Assembly: GCF_003143855.1 (NCBI RefSeq)
Contig: NZ_QFRK01000002.1
Location: forward strand, 186,001 to 250,000
Length of the DNA: 64,000 nucleotides
Direction: 5' to 3'
Source: Streptomyces sp. NWU339
Lineage (GTDB): Bacteria; Actinomycetota; Actinomycetes; Streptomycetales; Streptomycetaceae
Position 1 is the stretch's first letter. The number at the start of each line of letters is the position of its first letter. Position numbers and translations under genes: made by a program. The notes under the pieces were generated by a model. That model was given only the letters and a program-made list of their open reading frames with translations. It was not told the origin of the DNA and searched no databases. Of the stretch, positions 18,369 to 27,921 are shown one piece after another.

Positions 18369-18812
18369 TCAGCGGGCGTGCCCGGAGCCGTGGCCGCTCA
18401 GCACCAGCTCCTTGGCCCGGTCGAACTCCTCGTCGGTGAGGTCGCCGCGCGAGCGGATCTCGGACAGGCGGTGCAGTTCGTCGGCGGTGCCGGTCTGCGT
18501 GCCGTGGCCCGCCGCGGTCTCCCGGATGTAGCTGTCGAACGCCTCCTGCTGCGCGCGGGCCTGCGCGATCTCCCGGCGGCCCATGTTCTTGCCGCGGGCG
18601 ATGACGTAGACGAACACGCCGACGAAGGGCAGCACGATGACGAAGATCATCCAGCCGGTCTTGGCCCAGCCGTTCAGCGAGTCGTCCCGGAAGATGTCGA
18701 CGACCACCCGGAACAGCAGCACGAACCACATGACCCACAGGAACAGCAGCAGCATGGTCCAGAAGGCTCCGAGCAGGGGGTAGTCGTACGCGAGGTACGT
18801 CGCGGGGCTCAT
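18369..18812 (-). CDS. Membrane protein with PLD-nuclease N-terminal (PLDc_N) and SHOCT domains
   Basis: A 147-residue protein with an ATG at 18812 behind GGAGGAG. Two membrane helices (about residues 15-37 and 53-73) flank the FRDDSLNGWAKTGWMIFVIVLPFVG region typical of PLDc_N. The last ~30 residues (ADELHRLSEIRSRGDLTDEEFDRAKELVL) form a SHOCT motif, which mediates oligomerisation. It lies behind the DUF7144 gene on the same strand, 63 bases apart. Confidence 0.8.
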   Translation of the reverse strand: MSPATYLAYDYPLLGAFWTMLLLFLWVMWFVLLFRVVVDIFRDDSLNGWAKTGWMIFVIVLPFVGVFVYVIARGKNMGRREIAQARAQQEAFDSYIRETAAGHGTQTGTADELHRLSEIRSRGDLTDEEFDRAKELVLSGHGSGHAR

Positions 18813-18972
18813 GGCTCTCCTCCGTCCGGCGCGGGGATGCGCGCCGGTTCCAGGCTGCCGACGACGCGACCGTTCCGCCTCACCCCCGACGGGTGATCCC
18901 GGCCGGGTCCGGAGTGCGGTGCGCTGGAGAACGGATGTACGCCGAAGCCAGCCAAAGCCAGGAGGCCGGACC

Positions 18973-20382
18973 ATGACCGCACCGAGCGCCGTCGCCGCGG
19001 CCCTCTCACCGGCCGAACGGGCCGAGCGGGGCCGGACGGCCCGCAAACGCGTCCCCCGCTCGGCGCACGTCCTGTTCGCCCCCGGCCCCGACCGCTTCGA
19101 CCCGGTCGACGTGCTCGCGCGCCAGTCGGCCACGCGGGTGCCCGAACTGGTCCCGATCCGGTACGGGCGCATGCTGGAGTCGCCGTTCCGCTTCTACCGG
19201 GGCGCCGCCGCGATCATGGCCGCCGACCTCGCCACGCTGCCGCACAGCGGGCTGGAGGTGCAGCTGTGCGGCGACGCGCACCTGCTGAACTTCCGGTTGC
19301 TGGCCTCGCCGGAACGGCATCTGGTCTTCGACATCAACGACTTCGACGAGACCTTCCCTGGCCCCTTCGAATGGGACGTCAAACGGCTCGCCGCCAGCCT
19401 CGTCATCGCGGGCCGCGCCAACGGCTTCTCCGAGCGGGAGCAGAACAAGGCGGTCATCGCCTGCGTGCGGGCGTACCGCGAACGGATGCGGAGCTTCGCC
19501 GGCATGCGCACCCTGGACATCTGGTACGCCCAGGACGACGTCGACCGGATGCGGGAACTCCTCGCCTCCTCCCTCGACCGGTCCGTCCGGCGCCGTACCG
19601 AACGGGCCGCCGAGCGGGCCCGCGCCCACACCTACGTCCAGGCCGTCGACCGGCTCACCCGGCTCACCCCCGAGGGCCGGCGGATCACCCCGGACCCGCC
19701 CCTGATCACCCCGCTGCGCGACCTGCTGGCCGACACGCCCGGACGCGACGAGGAGAGCGAACTGCGCTCCGTCTTCGAGGGATACGCGGACACCCTGTCC
19801 TCCGAGCGCCGGCATCTGCTCCGCCGGTACCGGATCGTGGACACGGCCCGCAAGGTGGTCGGCGTCGGCAGCGTCGGCACCCGCTGCTGGATCCTGCTCC
19901 TGCTCGGCCGGGACGACGACGATCCGCTGCTGCTCCAGGCCAAGGAGGCGCAGGAGTCGGTGCTCGCGCCGTACACGGACGGCGAACACTTCGACAACCA
20001 GGGCCGCCGCGTGGTGACCGGGCAGCGCCTGATCCAGACGACCAGTGACATCTTCCTGGGCTGGGCCCACGTACGGGGCCTGGACGACAGGGAACGGGAC
20101 TTCTACGTGCGCCAGCTGCGGGACTGGAAGGGCATCGCGCGTCCGGAGACCATGGACGCCGGGACGCTCGCCCTCTTCGGGGGCTGGTGCGGAGGCAGTC
20201 TGGCCCGCGCCCACGCCCGCTCCGGCGACCCCCTCGCGATCGCCGCCTACCTGGGCACAAGCGACCGTTTCGACCGGGCTCTCCCCGACTTCGCCCAGGC
20301 CTACGCCGACCGCAACGAGCGGGACTTCGAGCAGCTCGCGACCGCCGTACGCTCCGGCCGCCTCCCCGCCGAGAGCCTCTGA
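18973..20382 (+). CDS. DUF2252 domain-containing protein (kinase-like fold)
   Basis: A 469-residue protein starting MTAPSAVAAALS behind GGAGG. Family signatures are visible in order: FYRGAAAIMA, LCGDAHLLNFR, FDINDFDET, WDVKRLAASLVIAGR, VVGVGSVGTRCW and LGWAHVRG. The GDAH---N and DINDFD motifs resemble the catalytic and metal-binding loops of the protein-kinase-like superfamily, so a phosphotransferase role is possible, but no substrate is known. Its stop codon sits inside a hairpin shared with the convergent small gene. Confidence 0.82.
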   Translation: MTAPSAVAAALSPAERAERGRTARKRVPRSAHVLFAPGPDRFDPVDVLARQSATRVPELVPIRYGRMLESPFRFYRGAAAIMAADLATLPHSGLEVQLCGDAHLLNFRLLASPERHLVFDINDFDETFPGPFEWDVKRLAASLVIAGRANGFSEREQNKAVIACVRAYRERMRSFAGMRTLDIWYAQDDVDRMRELLASSLDRSVRRRTERAAERARAHTYVQAVDRLTRLTPEGRRITPDPPLITPLRDLLADTPGRDEESELRSVFEGYADTLSSERRHLLRRYRIVDTARKVVGVGSVGTRCWILLLLGRDDDDPLLLQAKEAQESVLAPYTDGEHFDNQGRRVVTGQRLIQTTSDIFLGWAHVRGLDDRERDFYVRQLRDWKGIARPETMDAGTLALFGGWCGGSLARAHARSGDPLAIAAYLGTSDRFDRALPDFAQAYADRNERDFEQLATAVRSGRLPAESL

Positions 20383-20396
20383 CGCGCGTGCGTCAG
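20379..20396. terminator. Compact hairpin overlapping two convergent stop codons
   Basis: CTGACGC (20379-20385), loop GCGT, GCGTCAG (20390-20396). The stem contains the TGA of the DUF2252 gene and, on the other strand, the TGA of the 65-residue gene. Confidence 0.55.
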
Positions 20397-20590
20397 CGGG
20401 GGGTCGGGCGCATCTCGACCACGCGGAGGCCCAGGGAGCGCAGGCGGGCCAGGAGCCCGTACAGGTGTGCTTCGTCGACGACCTGGCCGAACAGCACGGT
20501 CTGGCCCCGCATCACGACGTGGTCCAGCTCGGGGAAGGTCTCGGTCAGCGTGTCCGACATGTGTCCGTCGACGCGGATCTCGTACTGCAT
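20393..20590 (-). CDS. Small hypothetical protein
   Basis: A 65-residue protein, MQYEIRVDGHMSDTLTETFPELDH..., with a mix of short beta and alpha elements (VMRGQTVLFGQV, EAHLYGLLARLRSLGLRVVEMRP). Such ACT/GYD-like small folds often accompany LuxR-type regulators in Streptomyces, and this one lies 123 bases after the end of a LAL regulator gene, in the same direction. The upstream sequence (GGGAGGAGGGGCGC) gives a good ribosome binding site. No function assigned. Confidence 0.6.
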   Translation of the reverse strand: MQYEIRVDGHMSDTLTETFPELDHVVMRGQTVLFGQVVDEAHLYGLLARLRSLGLRVVEMRPTPR

Positions 20591-20713
20591 GCGCCCCTCC
20601 TCCCACGGCTCGGGAGCGGCGGCAGAGGTGCTGCCACCCTGCGATCGTCCACCCCGCCCCGCCGCCCCGCCCTCACCCGTGGCAGGTGAGCGGCGCGCGC
20701 GGGGCGGCCGTGC

Positions 20714-23383
20714 TCACAGCAGCCGCAGGTCGCGGGCCCGGCGTACGGCGTCGGCGCGGCGGTTGACGTCGAGTTTCCGGTAGACGCTCTTGAGGTGAGT
20801 CTTCACCGTGTTGACCGATACGTACAGGTCGGCGGCGATCTCCTCGGTCGTCATCATCCGCGCCAGCCGCCGCAGCACGTCCCGCTCCCGGCCGCTCAGC
20901 TCCTCCACCACGGGCGGCACGGCGGGCGGCGGCACGTCGGCGGAGCCGGTGACGAGCCAGCCCGCGGCCAGCCCCCGCAGCGGATCCGTGTCCAGCAGCG
21001 GTGCGATCCACGGCCCGGCGTCCACGAAGGGGCGGCGCAGATGCCCGTGCCGGGCGCCGCGCAGCGCCACGGCGAGCCACCGGCGGGCGGTGGCCGGGTC
21101 CCCCGCCAGGTGCCCGTTCCAGGCGCGCACCAGTGCGGCCCGCACGGACACGCCGGGGCCGGCCCGGCCCGCGTCGCGCAGCGCGTCGAGGAGTTCGGCC
21201 GCCTCACCGGGACGGCCCGCGGCGAGCTGCATCCTGGCGGCCTCCACGACACAGGCAGGCTGGTCGAGGGGTACCTCGTGGAGCGCCTCGGCGACCGCCT
21301 CGGGCCGTCCCTCGGCCAGGTGCGCGGCGGCCTCCACCAGCGCCGCGTGGCCCCGCACCCAGGGGGAGGGCACCTCGGCGGTGACGTCCGGCCGGGCCGC
21401 CCGGACGGCGGCGCGGGCATCACCGCGGGCCAGCAGCAGCCGGGCCGTGGCGACGGCCCGCCCCGCCAGTGCCACCGGGTCGTGCGAGACGTCCCCCTCC
21501 GCGGGGGTGACCGCCTCGTCGAGCAGTTCCTGTGCCCGGTCCAGCTCGTCGCGGTCCACCGCCACCGCCGCCAGCACCAGCCGCTCCATGCCGGTGCCGG
21601 GAGGGCCGGGAAGGCTGTACCGCGCGGTCTCGGCCAGGGCCTGGGACGCCTTGTGCTCCGCCCGGCCGGGCCAGCCGTTGAGCTGGTCGATCAGTGCGAG
21701 CTGGGCCAGGGCGTCCTCCCTGGGCAGCGCGGTCGACGCCCCCTCGGGCCCGGTGGCGGCCGCGGTCAGGGCCGTCCGGGCGTCCTCGAAACGGCCCGCC
21801 CACAGCCGGGCCGAGCCCAGATGGGTCAGCAGCAGCGCGGTGAGCTCGGGATGCCGGTCCAGCAGGTCGGCGGGTACGGCACCGCGCAGCTCCCCGGCCA
21901 GCCGGGCGGCCCGCTCCGCACGCGCCGAAGACCCCGTCAGCCGGGCCGTCAGCACCTCCAGCAGCGCCCAGCACAGCCGCGCCGCCGCCGGGTCCGCGGC
22001 CCCCTCGGCCAGTTGCCTCCCGGCGCGCTCCAGATGGGCCGGCCCCCGGTCCAGATCGCCGCGGGCGAGGTCGCGGGCCGCTCGTACGAGTTCCGGCGCG
22101 GGGCCCGTCGCGTCGGGCGCCATACGGGAGAACAGGTCGTCCAGACCGGCCGAGCGCAGCCCGGTGAACAGCTGGCCGATGGCCAGATCGGAGACCAGGG
22201 TGCCGGCGGCGAAGTCCCAGTCACCGGCGGCGGCGCCGTGGACGAGTGTCTCCGGCAGGAATCCCGCGTCCTTCAGCCAGCGCGCGGCCCGCCGGTGCAG
22301 TTCCGGTGCCAGACCGGGGCACCGGACCGCCAGATGGGCCCGCAGGATCTCCGCGAACAACGGGTGCAGGCCGTACCAGGAGTGCCCGAGATGCTGCACG
22401 AAGGCGTTGCGGTGGTGCAGGGAGTGCAGTACGGGCCCGGCGTCGGAGCGCCCCGTCAGCGCGTTCGCGAGGTCGGGGCAGAACCGCTCCAGGACACTGA
22501 CCCGCAGCAGCAGGTCCTGCGTGTCGGGCGGCTGGATGTTCAGCACCTCGGCCAGCAGGAAGTCGGCCACCGTGCTCTGCCCGGCCTCGAACTCCTTCAG
22601 GTACGTCTCCGGGTCGGGGCTCTCCCGCGCGGCCAGCGCGCACAGCCGCAGCCCGGCGGCCCACCCCCGGGTACGGTCCACGAGGGCGTTCGCGACGGGC
22701 GCGGGCAGGGACAGTCCGTGCCGGTCGAGGAGTTCGCCCGCCTCCCGCGCGGTGAACGCCAGTTCCGCGTCCCGGATCTCCGTCAGCTCCCCGGCGGCCC
22801 GGTAGCGGTGCAGCGGCAGCAGCGGTTCCGTACGGGACACCACGACCAGACGCAGGCCCCCTCCCGCGTGCCGCAGGACGAAGTCCAGCTGGGCGGCCGT
22901 TTCCGGCGCGGCGACCCGGTCGAACTCGTCGAGCACGAGGACCGCCGGCCGCCGTGCCGCCGCCGGGCCGCTCAGTTCGGCGGCCAGTCGGTTCAGCAGC
23001 ACCTCGTCCACCCGGCTCGGGTCGGCGGGGCAGCCCGCCGCCGCGGGCACCGGCACCCCGGCGGTGTGCAGGGCCCGCAGTACGTACGCCCAGAACACGC
23101 CGGGACGCAGATTCGGCGCGTCGGTGGTGAACCAGGCCACGGACCGGCCGAGACCGGCCGCCCAGTCCGCGACGAGCAGGGTCTTGCCGGCTCCCGCCGC
23201 CCCGTTGACGATCGTCAGAGGTGTGGCGAGGGCACCGTCGAGATGCCGGATCAGGCGCTCCCGGCGCAGGAACGTGACCGGTCTCGGGGGGACGGCGTAC
23301 CGGGTCCGCAGGAACGGGTCCCCCCGGGGATCGACACCGGGGAGCCCGGGGGTGTCCCGCTCCGGGACGTCGTCGATGGTCAT
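20714..23383 (-). CDS. LuxR-family ATP-binding transcriptional regulator (LAL / MalT-like)
   Basis: An 889-residue STAND-type regulator. Walker A is GAAGAGKT (about residues 55-62), Walker B is AVLVLDEFD, and VVSRTEPLLPLHR fits the sensor region. The centre is helical with TPR-like repeats. The C-terminal ~65 residues are a LuxR HTH (LSGRERDVLRRLARMMTTEEIAADLYVSVNTVKTHL is the region). LAL proteins bind an inducer, oligomerise with ATP and activate transcription. A GTG four codons upstream (23395) is an alternative start. No obvious target operon adjoins it, other than the 65-residue gene. Confidence 0.87.
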   Translation of the reverse strand: MTIDDVPERDTPGLPGVDPRGDPFLRTRYAVPPRPVTFLRRERLIRHLDGALATPLTIVNGAAGAGKTLLVADWAAGLGRSVAWFTTDAPNLRPGVFWAYVLRALHTAGVPVPAAAGCPADPSRVDEVLLNRLAAELSGPAAARRPAVLVLDEFDRVAAPETAAQLDFVLRHAGGGLRLVVVSRTEPLLPLHRYRAAGELTEIRDAELAFTAREAGELLDRHGLSLPAPVANALVDRTRGWAAGLRLCALAARESPDPETYLKEFEAGQSTVADFLLAEVLNIQPPDTQDLLLRVSVLERFCPDLANALTGRSDAGPVLHSLHHRNAFVQHLGHSWYGLHPLFAEILRAHLAVRCPGLAPELHRRAARWLKDAGFLPETLVHGAAAGDWDFAAGTLVSDLAIGQLFTGLRSAGLDDLFSRMAPDATGPAPELVRAARDLARGDLDRGPAHLERAGRQLAEGAADPAAARLCWALLEVLTARLTGSSARAERAARLAGELRGAVPADLLDRHPELTALLLTHLGSARLWAGRFEDARTALTAAATGPEGASTALPREDALAQLALIDQLNGWPGRAEHKASQALAETARYSLPGPPGTGMERLVLAAVAVDRDELDRAQELLDEAVTPAEGDVSHDPVALAGRAVATARLLLARGDARAAVRAARPDVTAEVPSPWVRGHAALVEAAAHLAEGRPEAVAEALHEVPLDQPACVVEAARMQLAAGRPGEAAELLDALRDAGRAGPGVSVRAALVRAWNGHLAGDPATARRWLAVALRGARHGHLRRPFVDAGPWIAPLLDTDPLRGLAAGWLVTGSADVPPPAVPPVVEELSGRERDVLRRLARMMTTEEIAADLYVSVNTVKTHLKSVYRKLDVNRRADAVRRARDLRLL

Positions 23384-23507
23384 GGCGCTCACCACCCATC
23401 GTCGGCCGCGTCACGCGCGGCGCCTCGCCTCCCAGAATCCCAGCGTTCGTCCTGGCCCGCGCGCCGCGGCCGTGTCCGCGCGCCGCGGGGCGGCCCGCGA
23501 AGACACG

Positions 23508-23551
23508 GAAGCGGTGCTGCCGGGTCGGACTCGACCCGGCAGCACCGCTTC
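23508..23551. terminator. Very strong perfect hairpin terminator
   Basis: A 20-bp perfect stem (23508-23527 with 23532-23551) and a 4-base loop GACT. It lies 45 bases beyond the end of the MFS gene on the reverse strand, and before the LAL gene. Confidence 0.85.
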
Positions 23552-23595
23552 TCGAGGACCGCACGCACGCCCGCACGCGCGCGTGCACTGTGGCA

Positions 23596-25251
23596 TCAGT
23601 GAGCGGCGACGGCCACCGCGGGCTCCTCGGCGTCCGCCGACTGGGCACGCATGTTCTTCGCCTCCTCGGCGCGGCTCTTGATGCCGAGGACGGCGGCCAC
23701 GGCGCCGAGGACGCACAGGACGCCGGTGACGGTGACGGCGGCGTGCAGACCGTTGACGAACGCCTGGCCGCTGCCTTCGACCACGGCGGCCCTGAGCTGT
23801 GCCGACATGTCGCCGGCGACCGGGGCGATGCCCATCGTGACGGCGTCCTGGGCCTGCTCCAGGCCGTGCGCCGTGTCCGTCGGGACCCCCGCGGCGGTCA
23901 GCTCACCGAACAGCGAGGAGCCGACCCGGCCGGCGATCACGGTGACCAGCACCGAGGTACCGAGCGCGCCACCGATCTGCAGCATCGTGGACTGCAGGCC
24001 GGACGCCACACCGCCGTCCTCGACCGGCGCGTTGCCGATGATCGCGGCGGCGGTGGCGGGCAGCACGATGCCGACGCCGAGGCCCATCGCGACGAACGGC
24101 GGCCACATCGTGGCGTAGGACGAGTCGACGGTCCAGGTGAGCATGCCGAACATGGCGGCGGCCGAGAGGGCCAGACCCAGCGGAATCGTGACGCGTGCGC
24201 CGAAGCGGGCGGTCAGCTGGGAGCCGATCGGAGAGGCGAACAGCGACGCGATGGACATCGGCAGCGTGCTGATACCGGCCTCGACCGGCGTGTAGCCCCG
24301 CACGTTCTGCAGGTACAGCATGATGAAGAAGATGCCGCCGAGCATCACGAAGAAGTTCAGCAGGGTCATGACCGCGCCGGTGGTCAGCGACCGGTTGCGG
24401 AACAGGCGCATCGGCAGCAGCGGGTGCTCCTGCCGGGTCTCGTACCAGCCGAAGACGACCAGGAGCGCCAGGCCGAGGGCGATGGCGCCGAGGGTTCCGG
24501 CGGAGGACCAGCCCCACGTCTCGCCCTTGACGATGCCGAAGACCAGGGCGACCATGCCCGCGGCGAGCAGGACGACGCCGGGGATGTCGAAGCGGTGCCG
24601 GCCGGTGGAGTTCTTGGACTCGGCGAGGACCGCCATGCTGAACAGCAGCGCGACGACGCCGATCGGCGCGTTCAGGAAGAAGACCGACTCTCAGTCGACG
24701 CGTTCGACGAGCAGACCGCCGACGATCGGGCCCAGCGAGGTCGACACGGCCGAGACCATGCCCCAGATGCCCACCGCGAGCGCGAACCGCTTCGGCGGGA
24801 AGACGGCGCGCAGGATGCCCAGGGTGTTGGGCATCAGGATGCCGCCCGCCACACCCTGCAGGGCGCGGAAGACGATGACGCCCTCGATGCTGCCGACCAG
24901 GCCGATCGCGACCGAGGTGACGACGAACCCGCCGACGCCGACGAGGTAGTGGAAGCGCCGTCCGAACCGGTCGCCGAGCTTGCCGCCGAGGATCATCGAG
25001 GCGGCGAGCGCGATCAGGTAGGAGTTGGTGACCCACTGCAGTTCCGCGGTGCTGGCCCCGAGGTCCTTGCCGATCGCCGGGTTGGCGATGGCGACGACGG
25101 AACCGTCGAGCTGCACCATGAGCAGGCCGAACGACACCGCGATCAGCGCGAGCCAGGGGTTGGCCCGGAGGCGCTCGATCGTCGACTGCGGGGAGGCAGC
25201 CGTGTCGGGGGCGGGGGCGGGGGCGGAGTGATCCACGGGTGTGGACGCCAT
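23596..25251 (-). pseudogene. MFS (EmrB/QacA, DHA2) efflux transporter with an in-frame TGA stop
   Basis: A 14-helix drug/H+ antiporter-type gene starting MASTPVDHSAP. The first half is normal (FGLLMVQLDGSVVAIANPAI, LGGKLGDRFGRR, ALQGVAGGILMPNTLG) to GLLVERVD, then TGA at 24693-24691, and the same frame continues ESVFFLNAPIGVVALLFSMA to a natural end at 23596 (551 sense codons in all). The family almost always has Trp here (W-(S/R)-(V/W)-(I/V)-F-NxP), so TGG has changed to TGA. The truncated product would have only five to six helices. It is preceded by a MarR regulator in the same direction. Confidence 0.85.
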
Positions 25252-25487
25252 GAAGAGAGCCGTTTCTTTCTCAAAGGGGGACGACCGAACCGCACGGCGC
25301 ATGGCCGCGGTCGGGCAGCCGGATGCGCGGGGCCGGGCCGTGAGCGGGGCGGCCCACGGGGAACCGCCCCGAGGCGGCACTGCCTCGGGGACGGACTGCC
25401 TTGGGGAGGGGGAGGGGGCGGCGGGAAGCCGAACGCCTCACCGCGGGCACACGCTCGACGCGCGTGCCCGTGCCGCTGACGCCCTCG

Positions 25488-25961
25488 TCAGCGGGCCGCT
25501 GAGTGAAGGTGCCGGGTCAGTGCCTTCAGCGCGCCGACGGCGGAACCGAGCGCGTCCAGCTCACCGTCGGTGAGGGACTGCAGCGCCCGGCCGAGATGGC
25601 TCTGCTCGAGAGCGCCCACCTCGGCGATGCGCTGCCGCGAGGACTCCGTGAGGTGGAGGCGGGCGACGCGCTTGTCGGCGCCGTCCTGCCGGCGCTCCAG
25701 TTCTCCCCGCTCCGTGAGCTGGGAGACCAGCACGCTGACGTTGTTGGGCTTCATCAGCAGTGCCTCGGCCGCCTCGCGCACCGTGGCGCCCTCACGCCGG
25801 GCGACGAACCTCAGCAGTGCGAGCTGTCCCTCGGGCGGCTTCGGGTGCGGATACTCGCTCGCCACCCGCCGGTCCAGGGCCCGGTGCAGCGCGGGCAGGC
25901 ACGCCGCGAGCTCGGAGCTCACGTGCGCGACGCGCTGTTCGGGGGCACTGCTTCTGGACAC
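25488..25961 (-). CDS. MarR family transcriptional regulator
   Basis: A 157-residue winged-helix regulator: PPEGQLALLRFVARREGATVREAAEALLMKPNNVSVLVSQLTERGELER is the DNA-binding core and DKRVARLHLTESSRQRI is the wing. It is upstream of, and co-directional with, the MFS efflux gene (236-base gap), the typical autorepressed efflux-operon layout. The GTG start has no ribosome binding site upstream and is placed where a transcript from the embedded promoter would begin, so the mRNA may be leaderless. Confidence 0.85.
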   Translation of the reverse strand: MSRSSAPEQRVAHVSSELAACLPALHRALDRRVASEYPHPKPPEGQLALLRFVARREGATVREAAEALLMKPNNVSVLVSQLTERGELERRQDGADKRVARLHLTESSRQRIAEVGALEQSHLGRALQSLTDGELDALGSAVGALKALTRHLHSAAR

Positions 25962-25982
25962 CAGAAGACAATAAGTATCCAG

Positions 25983-26008
25983 ACATACCTATGTCAAGGG
26001 AGGTATGT
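25983..26008. promoter_or_regulatory. Probable MarR operator overlapping the regulator's promoter
   Basis: A perfect 8-bp inverted repeat, ACATACCT (25983-25990) and AGGTATGT (26001-26008), with a 10-base spacer. On the reverse strand the spacer contains TTGACA (25992-25997), a consensus -35 box for the MarR gene, with a weaker -10 (TTATTG, 25969-25974) 17 bases on. Binding of a dimer here would block the promoter. Confidence 0.65.
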
Positions 26009-26026
26009 GATCGGTGCTCCGGGCCC

Positions 26027-26878
26027 TCAGTTGAGCAGGGCCCGTGCCGCTCGGGCCTGGCCCCGGATCCGCTCCGCGGTCGGCTCGTCCACCGCGGCCA
26101 CCACCTCGGCGTACGCCTCCAGCTCGTCCGCGCCGTCGGCGAAGTCACCGCGCTGCACCAGCAACTGGGCCCGTTCGTACCGCAGCCGGGCCGGCCGTGA
26201 GGGGAGCAGCAGGGACAGCTCCACCGCCCACAGCGCCACGTCCGACTGTTCCGGGCGGGCGGACGCCCACGCCCGGATGTTGTTCAGGATGCGCAGGACC
26301 AGGTCCAGCGGATCGGCCGGCGTCAGCATCGACGCGTCCAGCGGTGCCCCCGTGGCCCCGACGACCAGCAGATCCGCATCGGCCCCGGTCAGCATCCGGC
26401 CCCCGTCGAAGGGGTCGACGAGCACCTGCTGCTCCGCCTTTCCGAGGCCCACCACGAAATGTCCGGGGAGCGCGACCCCGTACACCGGGGCGCCCGCTCG
26501 CCGGGCCACCTCCAGCCACACCACCGACAGCAGGATCGGCAGCCCGCGCCGGCGGCGCAGTACCTCGTGCAGCAGCGACGACTCCAGGCGCCGGTAGTCG
26601 CCCGGGGTGCCGTGGAACCCGTACCGCTCGCCCAGCAGCTCCCGCAGCGCCGTCGCCCAGGCGTGCGGGGGGCCGGGCCGGTAGGGGAGCCGGCCGGCCA
26701 GCGCGTCCAGCTCGATCTGCGCGGCGTCCATGCCCGCCTCGTCCAGCGCGCCGTCCGCCTCCGCGCCGACCAGCAGGCAGAGCGTGGTCAGATCCGGCTG
26801 CTCGGAGCGGGCCTCCTCACTGAACCGCCGTCGCAGCTCGGCGGACCGTTCCGGGGACGGGGGGCAGGGGGAGCGCAT
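26027..26878 (-). CDS. SirB1-family protein with transglutaminase-like domain
   Basis: A 283-residue cytoplasmic protein. The centre has the transglutaminase-like SirB1_N pattern (LLHEVLRRRRGLPILLSVVWLEVARRAGAPVYGVALPGHFVVGLG, residues ~115-160), where the usual catalytic Cys is replaced by Ser/Leu-type residues but the GHF histidine and DPFDGGRM aspartate are kept. The C-terminus is helical and TPR-like (RPARLRYERAQLLVQRGDFADGADELE). Proteins of this family are common in bacteria without a proven function. Confidence 0.75.
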   Translation of the reverse strand: MRSPCPPSPERSAELRRRFSEEARSEQPDLTTLCLLVGAEADGALDEAGMDAAQIELDALAGRLPYRPGPPHAWATALRELLGERYGFHGTPGDYRRLESSLLHEVLRRRRGLPILLSVVWLEVARRAGAPVYGVALPGHFVVGLGKAEQQVLVDPFDGGRMLTGADADLLVVGATGAPLDASMLTPADPLDLVLRILNNIRAWASARPEQSDVALWAVELSLLLPSRPARLRYERAQLLVQRGDFADGADELEAYAEVVAAVDEPTAERIRGQARAARALLN

Positions 26879-26895
26879 AACCGGTCAGTGCCCTC

Positions 26896-27921
26896 TCACG
26901 GCGATCCGTCACCTGCCGGAGCCGGTGAACCGGGCGCGCGGTAGTGGTGGTACGTGTGATGTGTGGCGAAGCCCATTCTGTCGTACAGGGCGCGGGCTTC
27001 CGCGTTGTCCTCCTCGACCTGGAGCCACGCGGCCGACGCGCCCTCGTCGAGCGCCCGCCGGGCCAGTGCCGCCATCACGGCTGTCGCGAGCCCGCGCCGC
27101 CGCTGTGCCGGGTCCACCTCGACCGCCGCGAAGCCCGCCCACCGCCCGTCGACGACGCACCGCCCGATCGCGGCGGGCGCGGGGTCGCCCGGCACGGTCG
27201 CGAACCACACGGAGGGTCCACTGCCCAGGACCTTCAGAGCCACCTCGCTCACACCCCTGCGCCGGTAGCGCCCGAGCCACGCCTCGTCGGCCTCCCGGGA
27301 CAGCGCGACCCCGGCCTCGGCCAGGTCGGTCAGGTCGGCGATCGGGGCGAGACCGCCGATCCACAGTTCGGCGGTCACCTCGCGCACCCAGCCCCGCCGT
27401 TCCAGCTCCGCGCACAGATGCTCCTGCGTGCCCGCGGCGCCGGTCGCCGTCTGGAGGTAGGCGGGCAGTCCCCGGTCGGCGTACCAGCGGCGTACGGCCG
27501 TCAGCGCCTCGTCCAGGGGCATGCCCGGGTCGCCGAGCGGCAGCACGGAGTTGGCCCGGCGCGTGTAGCCGGCCGCCGCCCTCAGCTCCCAGTCGCCCAG
27601 CCGCTCGCTCTCCACCGGCCGCCACGCCCGCGCGGCGACCCGGGCCAGCTCCTCGTACGAGGCGGCCGGACCGCGCCTGCGGGCCGGTGCGGGCGGTATC
27701 ACTTTGCCCGCGACCAGCGCGGATTCCGTGATGCGGACACTTTCCCCGTTCTTCCGTGTGATTCGCAGCACACCGTTGTCCCATGATGTGAGAACTCCGA
27801 CCGTGTCGGTGAACCTCTCACCCGGTGGGCCATGTTCGATCAAGCTCCGTACGGAGACTCGTTTGCCCACGTCAGCAGCGGTGACGCGGACCTCGAGACG
27901 TCCGGCTGCAGAGATTTCCAC
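26896..27921 (-). CDS. GNAT family N-acetyltransferase with N-terminal beta domain
   Basis: A 341-residue protein. Residues 1-85 form a small beta-rich module (VRVTAADVGKRVSVRSLI, LTSWDNGVLRITRKNGESVRI) that looks like an SH3/Hfq-type fold. The rest is a GNAT protein; the acetyl-CoA pyrophosphate loop is RRRGLATAVM (about residues 280-289), followed by WLQVEEDNAEARALYDRMGF. I believe the same two-part architecture occurs next to fdxA in many actinobacteria. Substrate unknown. It ends 17 bases before the SirB1-like gene's start region on the same strand. Confidence 0.82.
   Translation of the reverse strand: MEISAAGRLEVRVTAADVGKRVSVRSLIEHGPPGERFTDTVGVLTSWDNGVLRITRKNGESVRITESALVAGKVIPPAPARRRGPAASYEELARVAARAWRPVESERLGDWELRAAAGYTRRANSVLPLGDPGMPLDEALTAVRRWYADRGLPAYLQTATGAAGTQEHLCAELERRGWVREVTAELWIGGLAPIADLTDLAEAGVALSREADEAWLGRYRRRGVSEVALKVLGSGPSVWFATVPGDPAPAAIGRCVVDGRWAGFAAVEVDPAQRRRGLATAVMAALARRALDEGASAAWLQVEEDNAEARALYDRMGFATHHTYHHYRAPGSPAPAGDGSP

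Noticed and set aside
20795..23602. A 935-residue forward frame across the LuxR-family gene
   Set aside because: Antisense to a regulator with clear Walker and HTH motifs; composition is Gly/Arg/Gln-rich and unlike a folded protein.
23590..25479. A 629-residue forward frame across the MFS gene
   Set aside because: Antisense to MFS motifs; very Asp/Gly/Arg-rich with no domain.
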